Part shown: piece after piece, positions 53,678-55,788 of the stretch
How the letters are laid out: each line of letters starts with the position of its first letter
Numbering within the stretch: the first letter of the stretch is position 1
NCBI GenBank assembly: GCA_023382435.1
Contig: JAHDVS010000013.1
Coordinates: 1 to 55,788, forward strand
Length of the DNA: 55,788 bases
Source of the DNA: Thermoleophilia bacterium
GTDB taxonomy: Bacteria; Actinomycetota; Thermoleophilia; Gaiellales; Gaiellaceae
Direction of reading: 5' to 3'
The notes under the pieces: generated by a model
The model's input: the letters and a program-made list of their open reading frames with translations, nothing else
Databases searched by the model: none
Told to the model about the DNA's origin: nothing
Position numbers and translations under genes: made by a program

Positions 53678-55441
53678 ATGGACAGAACCATGACAAGAAC
53701 ACGCGCTTTCCTCATGGTCTTTGCTGTCCTCGTGCTCGCCCTCCCGGCGGCGGCCTCGGCCGCCCCCACGCTCCGTGGCTCGTCGAGCGCCGCCTCGAGC
53801 GCTCCGACCACTGTGCTGACCATCGCGAGACCCGCGGGCGTTATGGCGGGGGACGTGCTGGTTGCCCACGTGACTGCCCGGCTCTCGACGTCGGGCCGAA
53901 TCACAGCCCCGGACGGCTGGACGCTGGTGCGCAGGGACGTGAACGTGGTGCCGTACGCCTCGCTGACCCAGGAGGTGTACGTGAGGGTGGCAGGGTCGTC
54001 GGAGCCTTCGAGCTTCCGCTGGACATTCTCGGCTCGCGTCGGCGTCGGCGGGGCGATCATGGCGTACTCGGGTGTGGACGCGGGCTCGCCCGTCCTTGCC
54101 AGCTCGGGTCGGTTCTCGGCTTCGACGAAGTCGATGGCGGCGCCGTCGGTGGCGGCATCCGTCGCGGGCGCGACGGTCGTCGCCTTCTACGGCAACAACG
54201 GCGGCAGGTCCACGACCCCGGCGCCCGGAACCGTGGAGCGCGTGGACATCAGCGGCAGCGGTAGTTCGCGGGTCTCGATCGAGGTGGCCGACGCCCTGCC
54301 CGTCTCGACCGGGGAGACGGGCGACCTGACCGCTATCTCGGGCTCGCGCAACTCGAGTTCGATCGGCCAGCTCGTCGTACTGCGGCCGGCACCAGGGACC
54401 GCGGCTGCCCCGGAGCCTGCTCCCGCGCCGGAGCCCATTCCCGAACCGGAGCCTGCTCCCGCACCTGAGCCTGAGCCTGAGCCTGAGCCGGTTGTGTCGG
54501 GGACGTACTTCGTGTCGGGTTCGGGATCCGATTCGAATCCGGGTTCGTTGGAGGCGCCGTTCCGTTCGCTGGCGAGGGCGCTCGCGGTGGCGCGCGCCGG
54601 CGAGTCCGTGGTTGTCCGGAACGGTGTCTACCCGGAGTGGGTGACTGCGTCGGTGAGTGGGGTGTCGGTGCGGGCGTACCCGGGTGAGCGGCCGGTCCTG
54701 ACGGGGCGGTTGAAGGTGACGGGGAAGAACCTGTCGTTCTCGGGGCTTACGTTCCGGGGTGGTACGGAGGCGAACGCCACGCAGGTCCTGGTCTACGTGT
54801 CCGATGGCGACGGGTTGGTGTTGTCGGGTAACGAGATGTCCGGGGCCGTGATGAGCGCGATGTTCATCGAGTTCTCGGATGATCTGCGGATCGTGGGGAA
54901 CTGGATTCACGACAACGGGTCGCATTCCAACCTCGATCATGGGATCTACCTGGGGTCGGGGTCGCGCGCGTGGATCGTGAACAACGTGATCGAGCGCAAC
55001 TTCGCAAAGGGCGTGCAGTGCTACCCGAACTGCGACAACGCGGTGATCGCGCACAACACGATCATCGGCAACGGCCGGGCGGGGATCATCATCGGTGGCG
55101 AGGAGTCGACGTCGGATGGCAACCTGGTCGTGAACAATGTGGTCGCGTTCAACGGTGACACGGGGATCCGCACCTACTGGGGTGGCGTCGTCGGACAGGG
55201 GAACGTGGCCCGCAACAACCTCAGCTTCGGGAACACGCACGGGAACGTGGCTGGGGACGCGTCGCTGGCGGTGGAGGGCACGATCCAGGCCGATCCGCGG
55301 TTCGTGGGCTCTTCGGATTACCGCCTCGCGGCCGGGAGCCCGGCATTGGGGGTCGCGCTGGCGGGGTACGCGAGCGTCGACTACCTGGGTCTCGCCCGCC
55401 CCCAGGGCGGCGCCCCGGATCTGGGCGCGTTCGAGGGCTAG
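53678..55441 (+). CDS. Secreted right-handed beta-helix protein
   Basis: A 587-residue exported protein. Signal peptide (about 1-29, ending ASA), an N-terminal all-beta domain (about 30-228; TVLTIARPAGVMAGDVLVAH, APDGWTLVRRD), a Pro/Glu repeat linker (about 236-268), then a parallel beta-helix (about 272-587) that starts GTYFVSGSGSDSNPGSLEAP and FRSLARALA and has PbH1-type repeats (IVNNVIERNFAKGVQC, AVIAHNTIIGNGRAGIIIGG). Beta-helix proteins of this type act as polysaccharide lyases, hydrolases or adhesins; catalytic residues cannot be assigned. GAGGAG (53661-53666) precedes the ATG. Confidence 0.87.
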   Translation: MDRTMTRTRAFLMVFAVLVLALPAAASAAPTLRGSSSAASSAPTTVLTIARPAGVMAGDVLVAHVTARLSTSGRITAPDGWTLVRRDVNVVPYASLTQEVYVRVAGSSEPSSFRWTFSARVGVGGAIMAYSGVDAGSPVLASSGRFSASTKSMAAPSVAASVAGATVVAFYGNNGGRSTTPAPGTVERVDISGSGSSRVSIEVADALPVSTGETGDLTAISGSRNSSSIGQLVVLRPAPGTAAAPEPAPAPEPIPEPEPAPAPEPEPEPEPVVSGTYFVSGSGSDSNPGSLEAPFRSLARALAVARAGESVVVRNGVYPEWVTASVSGVSVRAYPGERPVLTGRLKVTGKNLSFSGLTFRGGTEANATQVLVYVSDGDGLVLSGNEMSGAVMSAMFIEFSDDLRIVGNWIHDNGSHSNLDHGIYLGSGSRAWIVNNVIERNFAKGVQCYPNCDNAVIAHNTIIGNGRAGIIIGGEESTSDGNLVVNNVVAFNGDTGIRTYWGGVVGQGNVARNNLSFGNTHGNVAGDASLAVEGTIQADPRFVGSSDYRLAAGSPALGVALAGYASVDYLGLARPQGGAPDLGAFEG

Positions 55442-55467
55442 TCCTCGGATCCACAGCGTCGCAAGAC

Positions 55468-55503
55468 AAGGCGAGGGCCACCCCCGGAGGCGGCCCTCGC
55501 CTT
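55468..55503. terminator. Hairpin terminator after the beta-helix gene
   Basis: AAGGCGAGGGCC (55468-55479) pairs perfectly with GGCCCTCGCCTT (55492-55503) over a 12-nt loop, 27 bp after the stop codon. It separates the two tandem paralogous genes. Confidence 0.72.
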
Positions 55504-55541
55504 AACATCTCCATCACGGGGACGCTGTATCATCGCCGCGG

Positions 55542-55788
55542 ATGGGAGCCGTCCGCTCGCGTGTCCGCCCCCTCATCGTCGGCGTTCTTGCTCTTGGCGC
55601 CGCCGCTGCGGCGGTAGCGGCTCTTCCGGCCAACGGGCTCGGTGCGGTGGCGCTTCGCTCTTCGTCGAGTGCCGCCACCGCCGCGCCTGGGCGATCTCTC
55701 ACGCTGCCCCTTCCGGGTGGCGTCTCCGTCGGGGATGTGCTCGTTGCCGGTGTCGTGGCGCGCGTGTCGTCGCGCGGGACGGTCACGC
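55542..55788 (+). CDS. Secreted protein, N-terminal part only (paralogue of the beta-helix gene)
   Basis: The first 82 codons of a gene cut by the window end. A signal peptide (VRPLIVGVLALGAAAAAVAA) is followed by VALRSSSSAATAAPGRSLTL and GGVSVGDVLVAGVVARVSSR, which aligns with the N-terminal beta domain of the preceding gene (LRGSSSAASSAP, then GVMAGDVLVAHVTARLSTSG). TATCAT (55528-55533) lies 8 nt before the ATG at 55542. The downstream domains are outside the window. Confidence 0.8.
   Translation, partial: MGAVRSRVRPLIVGVLALGAAAAAVAALPANGLGAVALRSSSSAATAAPGRSLTLPLPGGVSVGDVLVAGVVARVSSRGTVT

Overview
The window is a high-GC bacterial chromosome segment, tightly packed with overlapping stop/start codons. 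Several traits point to a deep-branching actinobacterium, most plausibly class Thermoleophilia (inference from gene repertoire only): many genes whose TANNNT -10 element lies just 6-8 nt before the start codon (leaderless mRNAs), GTG/TTG starts, a fused trpC-trpF gene, an NrtR-controlled nadBCA operon, a sortase with an LPFTG protein, and SCP-like and L,D-transpeptidase cell-wall genes. No rRNA, tRNA, CRISPR array, insertion sequence or phage was seen.

Layout. 0.1-2.5 kb: a palindromic repeat cluster, then a ParA-like ATPase overlapping an FtsZ with a long N-terminal extension. 2.5-11 kb: metabolic genes (gamma-glutamyltransferase-like, GNAT, Lon-domain protein, hisC, MFS, meaB, threonine ammonia-lyase, enoyl-CoA hydratase). 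11.2-15.7 kb: a GntR/UTRA regulator and a ribose-type ABC importer, closed by a strong hairpin. 15.7-19.7 kb: leucyl aminopeptidase, small coiled-coil protein, MFS, SCP2, cyclodeaminase-like protein. 19.7-26.6 kb: methylcrotonyl-CoA carboxylase subunits and a hydratase (leucine/isovalerate breakdown), interrupted by an oppositely oriented hybrid histidine kinase. 26.6-31.3 kb: an RTX-like secreted protein behind 11-bp phased repeats, then nadBCA and divergent nrtR.

31.3-43.0 kb is the most distinctive part. A complete trp operon (trpE-G-D-CF-B-A, minus strand) starts with a leader peptide carrying WWAW and an intrinsic terminator, a textbook attenuator. It is flanked by five toxin-antitoxin-like modules: VapBC on each side, a DUF433/DUF5615-like pair, and two paralogous copies of a less familiar two-gene module (Phd-like small protein plus a 187-residue PemK/MazF-like protein) with shared TTGAC operator-like sites. 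A dispersed palindromic repeat (GTAGGGGCSGGAC..GTCCSGCCC) sits at gene 3' ends and supplies the TAG stop codon of three genes.

40.8-44.4 kb: acetyl-CoA acetyltransferase, 3-hydroxyacyl-CoA dehydrogenase and cobalamin adenosyltransferase (the latter fits meaB at 8.1 kb, both serving B12-dependent mutase chemistry). 44.4-55.8 kb: a cell-surface and polysaccharide region with two CAP-domain proteins, an L,D-transpeptidase lipoprotein, sortase, polysaccharide deacetylase, Wzz/BY-kinase, an LPFTG protein, an O-antigen-ligase-like membrane protein, an APH-fold kinase and beta-helix secreted proteins, the last cut by the window end. All functions are inferred from recognisable motifs; no database search was run.
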